64,000 bases of DNA from the NCBI GenBank assembly GCA_024663395.1, contig JANFAH010000001.1, positions 992,001-1,056,000 of the forward strand, in the 5' to 3' direction. Position 1 is the stretch's first letter. The number at the start of each line of letters is the position of its first letter. The notes below the pieces were generated by a model that saw only the letters and a list, made by a program, of their open reading frames with translations, was not told where the DNA came from and did not search any database. The DNA comes from Pisolithus tinctorius. Lineage: Eukaryota > Basidiomycota > Agaricomycetes > Boletales > Pisolithaceae. The position numbers and the translations under genes are program-made. Positions 36,301-47,151 of the stretch are shown here, in pieces.

Positions 36301-36920
36301 ATTGTGGGGCAGAAAGTCCGACATCACTTCAGGAAGCTCCAGGCAGTGGCAATGGTGGAGTATATGATAGGGGGAGAGTTCTATGATTAAATATTGCATC
36401 TGTTGGTCGAGACCTTTCATGTGCAATCCAAGAGTTGAATGGTGCCAAGGGATTATGAGATACAGTATTGTTATCCATTACAAGTTGATGTCCGGTGACA
36501 AGACACTCTATGGGGTGGTATGGTACATGGATGATGGGAGAGGAAGAGCACGTCGAGAAAGACACATTGAACACATCCTTCCAGTAAACAGATGCATCTT
36601 GGGATGCATTGATCTAGATCTTGGATGCATACTAGGATGGCTGATTGCCAAATCTGGGTTTGGGTACTGGTAAGTTAAATCACTCATAAATCTCAAAATT
36701 GCAATGATATATCACAAATTGACTATCTAGAACGACAGAGACAACATATATTTGGGTGGGTCTGTCTGCTATCATAAGGGCTAAAATGCAGAGCTACGTC
36801 GTAGAAACTCATTTGGAATGAAAATGCTGCAGGATGCGCAAAAATTCTCAAAAAGGAAAAAAAGCAGGACCCGGGTACTCATTAGCAGTACCACCAAACC
36901 TGGGTGAGTGTTCGGCATTT
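36300..36920. other. Spacer, nothing recognised
   Basis: GATGCAT motifs recur at about 36,590-36,630 (TGGGATGCATTGATC, TTGGATGCATACTAGG). CpG content rises after about 36,780, marking the edge of the next repeat-family copy. Confidence 0.3.
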
Positions 36921-36929
36921 GACGGACAC

Positions 36930-38150
36930 CCACCTCTTGCCCATGTACACAAGAGTAGCACGCAGACCGCAGTCGAACCATTTCGGAATTGGCCTTCCAA
37001 GGACTATCGTTTCCTTTCAACTCACCATGTCTCGATGCGACGTGCCCCCAGTGGACCCAAAAGTATGCTGATCTTCGGAAACACGAGAGATCCTTAACGT
37101 GTTTTGTCCCTACATACGGAAATCACATTCTGCTGCAAAGTTACTTAAGTGCACTCGCATGTCGCTTGCGTTGAGCGATAAATCCTTCGACTCTCTATAT
37201 TAACGATGCAGATGTCGCTGCTTCGCATCTATCATGAATCCCTTGTATCAGCAAGTTACCTGTGTGTAGTAGGTGCATTTCTCAGGCCCGAGAAGCAGGA
37301 CTTACCTCGATCGATGCCGCTCGGAAGATTCCTGTCTTGCTGCGGAACACACGCTAGAAGACTGTACACGTGTCGCGTACGGTGCTCGCTCTCTGAGCGT
37401 GTCTCTTGTTCTATTGTCGTCAACCTCGGGCAGACCAGTTGGCTAACAGAGAAGAATGTCAGCCCCTACCCCACAACATCAACAACGTAAAATATGTATA
37501 AATTCGTTGATTCAGTCCATCGAGTTGGCCGTCGGCTTGTCTTTCTGCTACCACTTCGACGCACATAATGATGGGCACCGCCATGCCTTTGTTTTACTAC
37601 TTTGACCAAATCATGCCTCAGACTTCATGTACATCCTGGCAAAAATACCCCGTGGGCAGGCGCAATGTAGGTTGGCTGACATCGAGAGGCGATGGTGAGC
37701 TGCTGTTGCGAGGTTGTAATCTTGGTGTACGCTCAACGCTTCTAATAGCAAATAGTGCTTACATTCTCCGAAATTGTTCTGCCATTAGCTGCAAACAATC
37801 GACTTGGGTCAATGTAACTTCGACCCAAGAGCCTTACATACTGGCTTCCGCAAACTATTACTATTTTGACTAAAAACAAGATGGAGTCAGGAGTGTGTAC
37901 CCCTAAACGATAAGATCAACAATGGAAAAGGCCATAACACACGAAGAGTATGCAGTGACAACTGCAAATGGCCGAATTCCGTGCCCTGGAAGCCATCGGC
38001 TAGAGAAAACACCTAATCGCGTACTGGGTGTGTCATCGATCATGCTCACGTTTCTGAGTTGTCGCAGTGCTTTGCAGCGTACGCCGATCCACCAGCCCAA
38101 GATCATGCGTAAACAGGAGTACGGAGGAATTGAAGCAGTGTGTTAGTGCA
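36930..38150. repeat. Dispersed repeat family, copy III
   Basis: Matches 50,200-51,230 in order: GTACGGTGCTCGCTCTCTGA near 37,378, AGACCAGTTGGCTAACAG near 37,432, ACATCAACAACGTAAAATA then TATAAATTCG near 37,480-37,505, TTTACTACTTTGACC near 37,592 and ATCATGCTCACGTTTCTGAG near 38,038. The TATAAATTC core is shared with copies I and IV. It lies directly beside rhodopsin paralog A, as copy IV does beside paralog C. Confidence 0.6.
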
Positions 38151-38556
38151 CGGGTATCATACGAGATGAAAAGTCGCCTGAGGGGGTTCACGCAATTGGG
38201 CCTAACATATTCTTTTTCCTCCGCCAGATAACATCAATGAAACCGTCCAATTGGAGTATCTCCGGCGGGACAACTCGGAGCGCCTCGGCTAGCTCATGCC
38301 TGCTCCACCCATCACCGTGACGTCGCGGAAATTGTACTTGCCTGGGATATGCTTGGCGGGGCCAGCGTGCTCGCCACGATGTATGTGGTTCGTTGGCGTC
38401 CGGGCGAAGGGAATGACACTGGATATAGATTTTATGATATCAAGCCCATGTGACTGAAGGGTCTGGTCATTCAAGACCAGGAATATCATTCAGGCAGTAG
38501 AGAGAGAACAACAAGTACCCTAATGAGAACGCAGATGACAGTACATATCGAACACA

Positions 38557-39870
38557 TTACACGCCATAGTACAGACCTGGCTTAGCAAGTGATTGAAGGG
38601 ATACATCACTGCTGTCCCCTCCAGCCGCTCGCATGGGGGATGCGCCGAAATCATCAAATTTTATTGTCTGGGTCTCAGTCTCAACTACCACTGTTGACGA
38701 TGAGAGAGGATCGCGCTGTGGTCTTTTCCGGATCGGCTGTGAGCCGAAGGTAATCATGGACTTCAGCTCCAGCGGTGCAGGGGTTGTGGTTTCTTCAGTG
38801 CTGATGCGGAAGAAGAAAGCGACAACTACGCTCAAGTTCGCCACAGTTAAGCTAACTGATAACTGGCGAAGCAAAGAATTGAGTCTGCAATGTACCGGAA
38901 CGGCTAACAGGGCTCAGAACCATACCTCAACCACAGCAGCTATGACTTCCTTCAGCCCACCATCAGAATATACGTAATATGCGTGGGTGAGGCTGACGAC
39001 GGTGGTAGCAGCAGACGTCGAAAAAATAGACATAAGTCGGATCTTTTGAGCCTTAGTGAGTCTGACTTTGTAGATCAGACGGAATGGTGCTAGTATTAAG
39101 ATCGTGTCACCGATCACGTCAGCTGGGTGAAGTTAGATGGTCCGTCCCGTTCGTGCTGCACCAACCGACTCACTAATTATCTGCGCAATGGCGACGTTCC
39201 GGCCTAGATCGCACTGAGGGCGTGGTTGCGTTTTCCAGCCAGGTTCTGATTCACAAGTCCAGAAGACTTGGGCGAGAAGGATCATCCATGTAACCGTGAA
39301 TGCGATTGCGGTGCGTACTAGCCATCTCCTTAGTGAGCCAGGTAAAGTCAGTCGCACGACGGTGAACAAAATTGAGATTCTGGACGACCTAAAACCATTC
39401 TGAGATTGTGCATGACCGGAGAGACAAGATTGCTATCCCACCAAACCACTGCATAGAAGAACTGTGCGACACTGTAGAATGTTTGAGCATGCTATGATGC
39501 TGAGGTATTAAAAGAATGCACATGTAATACATCGCCACTCTTGTATCTTGAGGATATCGAGCTATTGTAGTACAGAGTCAGTGAGATTCACTCTGGTAGA
39601 AAAAAAAGACGCCATCACCGTAGTCAGCCAGATACAACCAATTTACTACCAAAAAAACGATATTGAACACCATGGCAAGCGCTGCCCATGCATCGTCCAG
39701 CCAGAGACGGCGTTGTCGCATCCGTAGGAACAAACGGAATGAAGTCACCACCACCGCAGCGATGGGCAAAACCAAACCAACAACTTTATATTCATCAGTG
39801 GCGTCTTCAATAGTTCTCAAGGTCGCTACCTTCAGTTTGTTGAATTGTTGGTCCAGCGGACGACATGTTT
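38557..39870 (-). CDS. Fungal rhodopsin-domain (PTH11-like) membrane protein, paralog A
   Basis: Exons on the minus strand give VVGLVLPIAAVVVTSFRLFL (first membrane span), RLWLDDAWAALAMVFNIVF (the W-x-D-D-x-W signature and second span), and FYAVVW joined across a GTGGGATAGC intron to SSRISILFTVVRLTLPG. Then come FTVTWMILLAQVFWTC, a Cys-bearing loop WKTQPRPQCDLGRNVAIAQI, and after an intron ADVIGDTILILAPFRLIYKV. The last spans are LMSIFSTSAATTVVSLTHAY and LSVVVAFFFRI, before a polar C-terminal tail. This is the layout of the fungal seven-transmembrane rhodopsin domain, a putative receptor family; no ligand is implied. The 5' end is unresolved: the region before DATDEYK contains GTAGC...GAAG, which would be an intron of only about 25 nt. 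Confidence 0.75.
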
Positions 39871-39874
39871 GCTT

Positions 39875-40295
39875 GGGAGAGAACGACGGGGAGGGAAGCT
39901 TAGAACACCATGCGCTTTATCATAGCAAGGACTACATCTGATTCCACCGGTTACTCGATTGAATCACCACGCGTGTCCGAAGGATCATAACGCCACTCAC
40001 ACTAGATACGCATTAGGTGTAGTCCCCTCCGCTCCGATCAGAATCATGATTGATGATTATGTAAAGTCACTATACCCCAGCGCTCGAGAACTGCTTCTCT
40101 TGGATGCTGGCCATCGATCAGCCGATGAATTCGGTCGATTCGTCAGTCTCACGGCCCAGATTCAGAACCGGTCCGGGAAGCACGTACTTCTGCGGACTTT
40201 TGCGTCGACTTTCGTTAGCGCCACACCGCCGCTGATCTAAGTACACGATATAAACCACCCTACCCTATTACCTGTTGTTTGAGCTATCGTGTACA
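39875..40295. promoter_or_regulatory. Shared divergent intergenic region of rhodopsin A and hydrolase
   Basis: About 430 bp separate the two divergent genes. Part of it, including TCAGAATCATGATTGATGA near 40,037 and GAGAACTGCTT near 40,086, recurs in inverted form at 46,940-47,040 and in direct form near 53,090-53,110 and 58,425-58,530, so the promoter region was duplicated with the genes. TACACGATATAAACC near 40,241 is a TATA-like candidate for the hydrolase. Confidence 0.4.
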
Positions 40296-40299
40296 TATC

Positions 40300-41333
40300 A
40301 TGTCTATTCCAGGCCTTATCTGCAAGCGTATCCTCTCAGATGACGGAACGCCGATCTACGCGGAGGCCGTCGGAAATTCTTCGCTGCCAAGCATTATCTT
40401 CATTCACGGCCTTGGACTTTCATCAATCGTCTTTGAGAAGCTGTTCCAAGACCGGACCCTGCTGAATATTGCCTATCTTGTAAGTTGCTGTTGCTTGCAC
40501 TTACCGCTTCATGATATTGAGTCCAGTGTAGGTGCGCTACGACTTGCGCGGTCACGGCTGGAGTGGAAAACCAGTGAACGCAGAGGCACACGAGTCCATT
40601 CGCTACGCTCAGGATTTTATGGCCGTCGCGGACGCTTTTAATCTGAATAAGCCTTATCTCTTTGGTTGGTAAGTGACGGGTGGTTTCTACGCTTGTCATT
40701 TATGACTAACTTTTGGGTAATGCACTGAAGGAGCCTTGGAGGTATGTATTGCATTAGCATTATAACGACGGGAACTCGCAATATTGAAAGACCTCCCCAG
40801 CCACAGTCGCAACGGACGTTTGCCAGCACATCAGTCCTACCCCTCTGGCCGGCATTATATACGCAGCCCCCCTACCCTACATCGGCCCCATTATGGCAGA
40901 GCTAGGGAAGCCAACGATCGCACCGATCCGTGAAGGACTGATGGCCCCCGATGCTGCGACGGTAATGGACTCGAAGATTAAATTTGTCCTCTCCACATTT
41001 GTGGACCCTGATGCTGTGGACTATCCTACCATCGCTTCATGGATCGGTTCCGGCGCCTATATTTCTGGAGAGGGCGTAAAACGAGCGATAACAAGACCAC
41101 AAAATCCTGCTGGCCTTTATGCCGCTGGTAAGGCCGGATTACCACTTCTTTTTCTTTATTCGCACGAAGATGCCCAGCTCGATAACGAGGTCGCTGTCAA
41201 TGAAGTCGGTTGTTTCTTTGAGAACAAGAAAGTCGTTGTAATTCCACGGAGCGGCCATGCAGTGTTTCACGATAATCAAAGCCGCGTCGTGGCTGAAATT
41301 ATTTCTTTTATCGGAGGAAAGACGGCGCATTAG
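40300..41333 (+). CDS. Alpha/beta hydrolase, 286 aa, four exons including an 11-nt microexon
   Basis: The ATG is at 40,300 (MSIPGLICKRILSDDGTPIY). Exons: 40,300-40,479, 40,532-40,668, 40,731-40,741 and 40,801-41,333; together 861 nt, in frame. FIHGLGLSS supplies the oxyanion-hole HG motif. YDLRGHGWSGKP is the usual strand-4 region. GWSLG, the nucleophile elbow with the catalytic Ser, is assembled across three exons, the middle one being just GAGCCTTGGAG. LYSHEDAQLD near residue 237 is the likely acid and IPRSGHAVFHDNQ the catalytic His. Introns are 52, 62 and 59 bp; the second has a CTAAC branch site. The substrate is unknown; the length and motifs suit an esterase, epoxide hydrolase-like or haloperoxidase-like enzyme. 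It is divergent from rhodopsin A, and a dead inverted copy lies at 46.1-46.9 kb. Confidence 0.9.
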
Positions 41334-41339
41334 ATACCT

Positions 41340-41905
41340 ATCTGCGGCACTTCCATAGAACAGAGCTAGCGTGTAACGAATGGTAATCGCCGAGTCGGAG
41401 ACGATTCAAGGGCTAGTTACGCAGCGTTCGCCTGGAGTCATTGAATGGATTTTGCACGCGCATTCACTGCCACAAAATAAAAGAAAATCAGTTAGAGATT
41501 TTGCAAGCAACAGATCGTTTTGGCACAGCAGGGCTGCTGCCGTCGGTCGAAATGAGCAGAGCAGTAATCAAACCATCGGTTAGTCATCGTAAATGAATGC
41601 CCGAAATAGGTGGTTTGTCATTCACTATTATATAGTGAGCACTTGTTCGGGTGTGAGGCGAATGCCGCTGCCGTCGCTGAATGCACACATACGCAGCTTG
41701 TTAATGTTTTAAGCATTACGTTTGATGACCTTGGAAATGACTGACTCAAGCAACCTTTGAGCTTCGCTGGCGGCCGCGGTCTTACTCAGCAAACTCATCC
41801 AGAGCCTGTGCCACTAATATGTTGCGTTAATCCGGAAAACTTACATGCTGTTCTACTACATCCTATAGGGTACACTGAAGTCTGCAGTAATTGTCACCAA
41901 CCCCT
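41340..41905. other. Convergent spacer between two hydrolase genes
   Basis: AT-rich, no domain-bearing frame. It should hold the 3' ends of both convergent genes. Confidence 0.35.
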
Positions 41906-41908
41906 CTA

Positions 41909-42832
41909 CTAGAGAGTATCCGCAGGAACGACACGGCTCATGAATTCTCCCATGTCGCGCAATTCGTCTTCAGAAGAAGAATGTCCAAGTCCAGTATAGG
42001 TCACGAAAGCAATACCAGGCTTTCCGAGTTCTTCCCGTCTTAAGCGGGGAATCCCAAAACTCGTGAGGAAATCGACAGATCGATCTACCACTTTGGTGGG
42101 CACGAGCGGATCTACATCCCCGAAGGCCCAGAGGATTGGTAGAGAACGTGCGTGTTGAGTGATCATCTGTAAAGGGTGTGCATCATGTTGCGTTGACTTC
42201 GCCATCATCAATTTTCGATAGCCATCACTTACATCCTTGAGCTCTTTCTGGAGATGCAGTAACGCACTCAGTGCGATCACACCTCCCAACTTATGTTCCG
42301 TTGTCAGCCCAGTCAAGAGCGACAAAACGCCCCCTTGGCTGAATCCTCCCAATACGATCCTTTCTGCATCCAGTCCACTTTCAATTTCCTTCTTGATGAT
42401 ATCGTTGAGAATCTGCACGGATCGCAGTATTCCCTCACGATCTTCAAATCCATTACATGATATCTTCTGTTCGCCCGATGGGGTCACTTGGACGTGCTCG
42501 TGCTGTTCTTCAGACCCCTTCAAAGCATGCAGACAGATGTCGAACCAGGCGGGTATTTCCTTGCCGTTACTGACGGTCACAGGCCTGCTCTGCGCATGAG
42601 GAAGGATCCATTTGATGTGCTGCAGAGAAGGATTCCTTCCCAGCGTCTCCGCAGCATCTTTCCATCCTTGGCCCGAATCACCTAAGCCCTAGATCCGAGG
42701 AAAAGTTGTAGATCATCTTAGGTTGAGATGCGGATGGCGTCTGATGATGACACCTACATGCACGAAGACAACAGTCGCCGTATGCTTCCCAACGGCCGGG
42801 ACGACAAGAGCGGGATACGGTTCTGCTGCCAT
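41909..42832 (-). CDS. Acyl-protein thioesterase/carboxylesterase-like serine hydrolase, 284 aa
   Basis: The start ATG is at 42,832 (MAAEPYPALVVPAVGKHTAT). A 69-bp intron (42,689-42,757, donor GTAGGT, acceptor CTAG) splits FVH from GLGDSGQGW, the conserved oxyanion loop of the acyl-protein thioesterase family. Exon 2 has ILPHAQSRPVTVSNGKEIPAWFDI, then IVLGGFSQGGVLSL with the catalytic Ser, WAFGDVDPLVP with the catalytic Asp, and YTGLGHSSSEDEL with the catalytic His. Family members remove palmitate from proteins or act as lysophospholipases in the cytosol. It is longer than the usual ~230 residues owing to extra residues between the Ser and Asp motifs and a polar stretch after WFDI. No damage seen. 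It converges with the preceding hydrolase. Confidence 0.93.
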
Positions 42833-44373
42833 GATCCAAGGTTCGTGGAGATGTCTGAATTGCGAGTGAGTGGGAGTGATGCACTTCGCACTGCGCAGAG
42901 GCTTATCGGATTATATCTACGAGCCGGTCGGTGATCCAGATGCCCAAGCAGTCATACCTAAAGTAGTTAGGATACTCACAGATGTGCACCGTATAACCAG
43001 CGCAGTACTAGAGTTCTAGTGTGAGAAAGCTTTGTAGTGTTGATTTATCAGCAACCGGATCCACGCATGAACGTGAAACAAGACTGCATGAGTAAAGACG
43101 AGAGGCCACACACGTACTACCATTAATCCATCTCAACCACAATCCACGGCGTGCTGCAATGTACATAGGAGTGCGAGATGCAGTAAGTACAGCACAACAG
43201 CTTGACACCGACTAGTTGACCAGATGAACATCACGACAGTGGCAGCTACGGGATTGGTCAGGCAGTAATTAGCTTGGCAGTGGGTCAGCGGAGGGCTATA
43301 TCTATTAACTGCGTCGTTCACCGCCTGCAACTGCTTGAATGTCATTGTCTTCACTGAATCATTCATATCCTGTTTCCGTTTTTGTTGTATAAACTGGCGA
43401 GTGGTAGGTGCGACCGAGAAACAAGGATATGCTGTGCCATGGGAGTATACTCAAGTCCGAAACGGCGATGTAGTCGAACGGCCTTCGTGATACAGCATTA
43501 GTCTCAGGCCCCTAGCCTCATTGATCGATCGATCATCCTTTTCTGCACTGCATTGGCGTGAAGACCTCGTCCATTGGCGACCTCGACACAATTTCGACTC
43601 GAGCAAGTGCGAGCCCAATGTTTGGTCGTACAAGCTGAAGACGAACTAACACTTGTGAGGAATATAGATTTGCATATATGATCCAGCCGCCGATCGCTGG
43701 TCCGATGTGGAACAGAAGAGTACAAGTCCAGAAAGCACGCTCATGCATGAAAATGCGGAGTACTTTCGTGAGATGAGTTGCCCAAGTTCAACCGATTGCG
43801 TCGAAGCTGACGTACAGCGTGTGTGAGTGCTTTCGAGTAGCTTGGCTCTTTCTGTATATAGCCTGTACCTAAATGGGTACGTTCGTACCCGTGGTGGTAC
43901 TGTGCATCGAAATTTGAACCACGCTTTTTTGTCGGTCTGGTACTGCGGACTCAGTCGTTTAGTAGGTCACTAAACCTGTGCCCAACTCTAACCTCCGAAG
44001 TCCGTCGGGAACGTTCATGAGCACCACAGGGATGTGGGCACGGCCTATCAAAGCTATGTCCTGGCTGTGCTCTAATGCGGGTGAGAAAATTTGATGTCAC
44101 TTAAAATGTTTCAGCTAAGTCCTTGTTCATTCATTAGTCTAACGCACCGCACTTCCCCGCCGCGGGATCGGAATGAATGATGCTGTTGTGCGTTTAGTCC
44201 TTGGATTAGTCGCCGAACAAGTTAAATGGTGGTCGCACGAGCTACCCCGAAACCGACAATAAATTCTTATCCAGACTTTCATCCCTAAGTTACATGTCCG
44301 GTGTATGTCGTCTTTATCTCCACTTTATGGCGTCTTTCACGCTTACACTCTATAGTCATCGGCAGTTAGCGAC
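42833..44373. other. Intergenic region, no gene recognised
   Basis: Only short frames. 44,030-44,280 (ATGTGGGCACGGCCTATCAA onward, and TTGATGTCACTTAAAATG) is similar to 58,560-58,760 downstream of rhodopsin D, so this segment was also duplicated. Tandem GTACGTTCGTACC near 43,877 forms a small palindrome. Confidence 0.35.
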
Positions 44374-45318
44374 ATGACTAACGGCAAATTAGCCTCGCCT
44401 TCTCGATACCTTCTGCCCTCCGACAAACCAGAGAGTGAGAGGTAGGTGGTGGGAAGCGTTCTATGTGCCATATGCAGACTTATCAGGTTCACAGACTAAA
44501 CCTACAAAACCGTGTGCTGAAGAAGGCATTCGGAAATGTTGTATTCGCTCCCTTTACGTTCAGTTCGGATGATGCGGTACTCGATGTCGGGGCTGGCACA
44601 GGTGTGTAAGGCCACTTTTTCACTTGCTCAGCGAACCCTAACGTCAGAACGCGCTACAGCCTGTTGGACCTTGGATTGTCATGATGCGTTCAGGACTGCT
44701 CACTATTATGGCATCGACATCACGTCGGATCTCTTCCCCATCCTTGACGTCGACCTCAAGTCGAGAATTCACCTCACTGAAGGCAACATACTGCGGTTGC
44801 AAGGAGAATGGGCGGATAGATCTTATACACTGGTGAACCAGCGTTTGCTGATAGCTGCGTTATCCGCCGAAAACTGGAAGACTGCCATCAACAATATCTA
44901 CAAAGTGCTGGCGCCTGGAGGCTGGGTTCAATTTGTGGAAACTAACCATTGCCGTTCCGGAGATGTGACCGACAGACACCACGTAATTCTCAGGCATACT
45001 TTCGAGAAGCGAGGTTTACTTTTTGAGTGTGCCGAGAAAATTCCAGCACTGCTGCACGACGCGGGATTTGTTGAGATCAACTCCATGATCTACGAAATCA
45101 ATTTGGGGAGCTGGGCAGGGCAGGATGGTATAGAAGCACGAGACACCTTCATCGGAGTCTACAAAGCGATGAAGTATCCGGTCGTGGACGTGATGGGCAT
45201 TATGTCTTCTCCTGACTTTGATTCACTTATTGAGCAGATGCAAAAAGAATGGGACAGTACACCGGGATCGAAAATAGTATTCCACGTCCTCTATGCTCGG
45301 AAGTCAGCCTCACCATAG
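44374..45318 (+). CDS. Class I SAM-dependent methyltransferase, 281 aa, three exons
   Basis: The ATG is at 44,374 (MTNGKLASPSRYLLPSDKPE). Exons 44,374-44,441, 44,495-44,601 and 44,648-45,318 sum to 846 nt, in frame. SERLNLQNRVLKKAFG spans the first junction, a common N-terminal pattern in fungal methyltransferases of this type. VLDVGAGTG is motif I for SAM binding. YGIDITSDLFP carries the acidic residue after strand 2. LAPGGWVQFVETN is the motif III region. The C-terminal third has GFVEINSMIYEINLGSW. The substrate is not predictable; relatives modify small metabolites or are uncharacterised. The second intron is short (46 bp) with a GTGTGT donor. No lesions seen. Confidence 0.88.
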
Positions 45319-45629
45319 ATTTAGCATTGCATGATACTGAATATTTATATCGTTTACCTCAAATACATACATAATTTTTTTTAATTACCGCAGCTCTTGC
45401 ATAAACAGTACTCGGACACGAGATATACGAGATCTGTGGGTACCCACTATACCCGCTACTTCATGGTTTGAGGCGCTGGCAAAACTCGTGCCAGTACACA
45501 GTACTCAAGAGGGAGGTGCGATCTTTGCATATTACAATGTACCTACCATCATCGCTGAAGCACTGACAACGGACTGATATGCACAATGCTCAGCATACTA
45601 TTGTAGTGAGTTATTTTGATCTTCTCGTG
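45319..45629. other. Spacer, nothing recognised
   Basis: A TTTTTTTTAATTA stretch near 45,376 follows the methyltransferase stop. No gene. Confidence 0.3.
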
Positions 45630-46100
45630 CGTTGTTTGATACCCTCTTGCACAGCCTGGCCAGTCGCCTCCACCACCGGTGTTTCTTACCGCTCAGGGAT
45701 TCCAAGGAAGTGAGATCCTGGAGTAGTCAGCCATACGAATCAACATGGTCGGAGAATGAGGTAACTCGGATGATGGATACGTGTAGCATCTTTGTCTTCA
45801 ACATGTTCATAGATAGCGAGCTAGCAGAGACGAATATGGGTCAGTGCAGCGTTGGGATCGATGGTGTCAAGGTAGGCAGGGCGGGTCTCTATTCCTTGTC
45901 TTTCCTGTTTTTCGTTCTGTTTAATTTTTGTCCGCCGCTGTCTCGTCGAACTCGTAGCAGTCCGGGGAACTCACTGCTTCGTGGGATTCAGGTGTATCAC
46001 GTATCGGCATTCATGTGGGTGTACCCACTTCTAATGGAAATTCCACAGGTGTGTCGTGACCTAAGTGACGCAGTTAAATGGGCAGCGGAAGTAGAGTGAT
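45630..46100. repeat. Dispersed repeat family, left-segment fragment
   Basis: TAGCAGAGACGAATATGGGT (45,823 on) and GTATCACGTATCGGCATTCA (45,994 on) match 13,140-13,350 in copy VI. The match ends where the hydrolase pseudogene begins. An open frame of 155 residues crosses it but is not conserved in the other copies. Confidence 0.5.
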
Positions 46101-46109
46101 CATAATACG

Positions 46110-46870
46110 GAAACGTTCTCAATGTTCGGGGTGGGACGAGGAGAGTGCGCTTTCTCTCGGTAGCGACCTCGTCGCCGAACCGGGCATTTTCATGCGAATA
46201 AATAAGAGGTGACGGTCCAGCTTTGCCAACGGCATGAAGGCCAGCAGGATTTTGTGGTCTTGTTATGGCTCGTTTTATTAATATAAGCACAGGAACCGAC
46301 CCATGAAGTGGTGGTAGGATAGTCCAAAACACTGTCAAGGTCCACAAGTATGGAGGAAAATTTTAATCTTCGAGTCCACTACCGTCGCAGCGTTGGGGTC
46401 CATCAGTGCTTCACTGATCGGTACAATCGCTGGCTTCCTAGGTCGTTTCATAACAGGGGCCGACGTAAGATGGGAGGGCCAGATATATAATGCTGGCCAA
46501 AGGGTGGCTCAATATCACGAGTTCCCATCGTTGTAATTAACGCCAATGCCGCACATACCTTCAAGAGTCCTTCAGTGCATTTCCTCAATTTCCCAAAATT
46601 AGCCACCAGTGACAACATTCCTAAGCGTAGCGAATGAACTTGAGTACTTCTGCGTTCATTGGTTTTCCACTCCAACCGTGACCACGCAATTCGTAGCGCA
46701 CATACACTGGACTCGATACCGTGGACGGGTAAGTGCAAGTAACTTACAAGATAGGCATTGTCCAGCAGGGTATGGTCTGGGAACAGCTTCTCAACGATGA
46801 TTGACGAAAGCCCAGGGCGACAATGCTTGGAGCCTTGGTCACAAAAAATTTCCGGCGGCTTGCGCGTAGA
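46110..46870 (-). pseudogene. Alpha/beta hydrolase pseudogene, inverted copy of the gene at 40.3 kb
   Basis: Minus-strand pieces KRAITRPQNPAGLHAVGKAG and YSHENARFGDEVA match the C-terminal half of the intact hydrolase, and a plus-strand segment near 46,640-46,740 matches its exon 2 region in reverse. The catalytic Ser region is unreadable and the frame is broken repeatedly. Orientation is opposite to the intact gene and it is divergent from rhodopsin B, mirroring the 38.6-41.3 kb arrangement. Confidence 0.8.
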
Positions 46871-47151
46871 CTCAGTTACGTAATTAAAGAGGAGCTAGGT
46901 GATTTGCGGAACTGGAGTCCGCGGAACTATCAGCGTGTCCCGGAGGATCTTCACGTGATTGGCCCGCTCATCCCATCTCTATGATCATCCATCATGATTC
47001 TGATCGCGGGGGAGGGAGCTAGACGAATGCGTACAGTATGAGCGGCGTTGATGTTTTGGACACGCATTGTGAAACCAGTAGTGGCTCCTGTTACAGCATC
47101 AGAGATAGAAAGGTAAGCCTCCCTCCCCGTCTCTACCTCTCCCAGGCCACC

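Noticed and set aside
46609..46800. Plus-strand frame across the hydrolase pseudogene
   Set aside because: It is the antisense of the decayed hydrolase exon 2 region.
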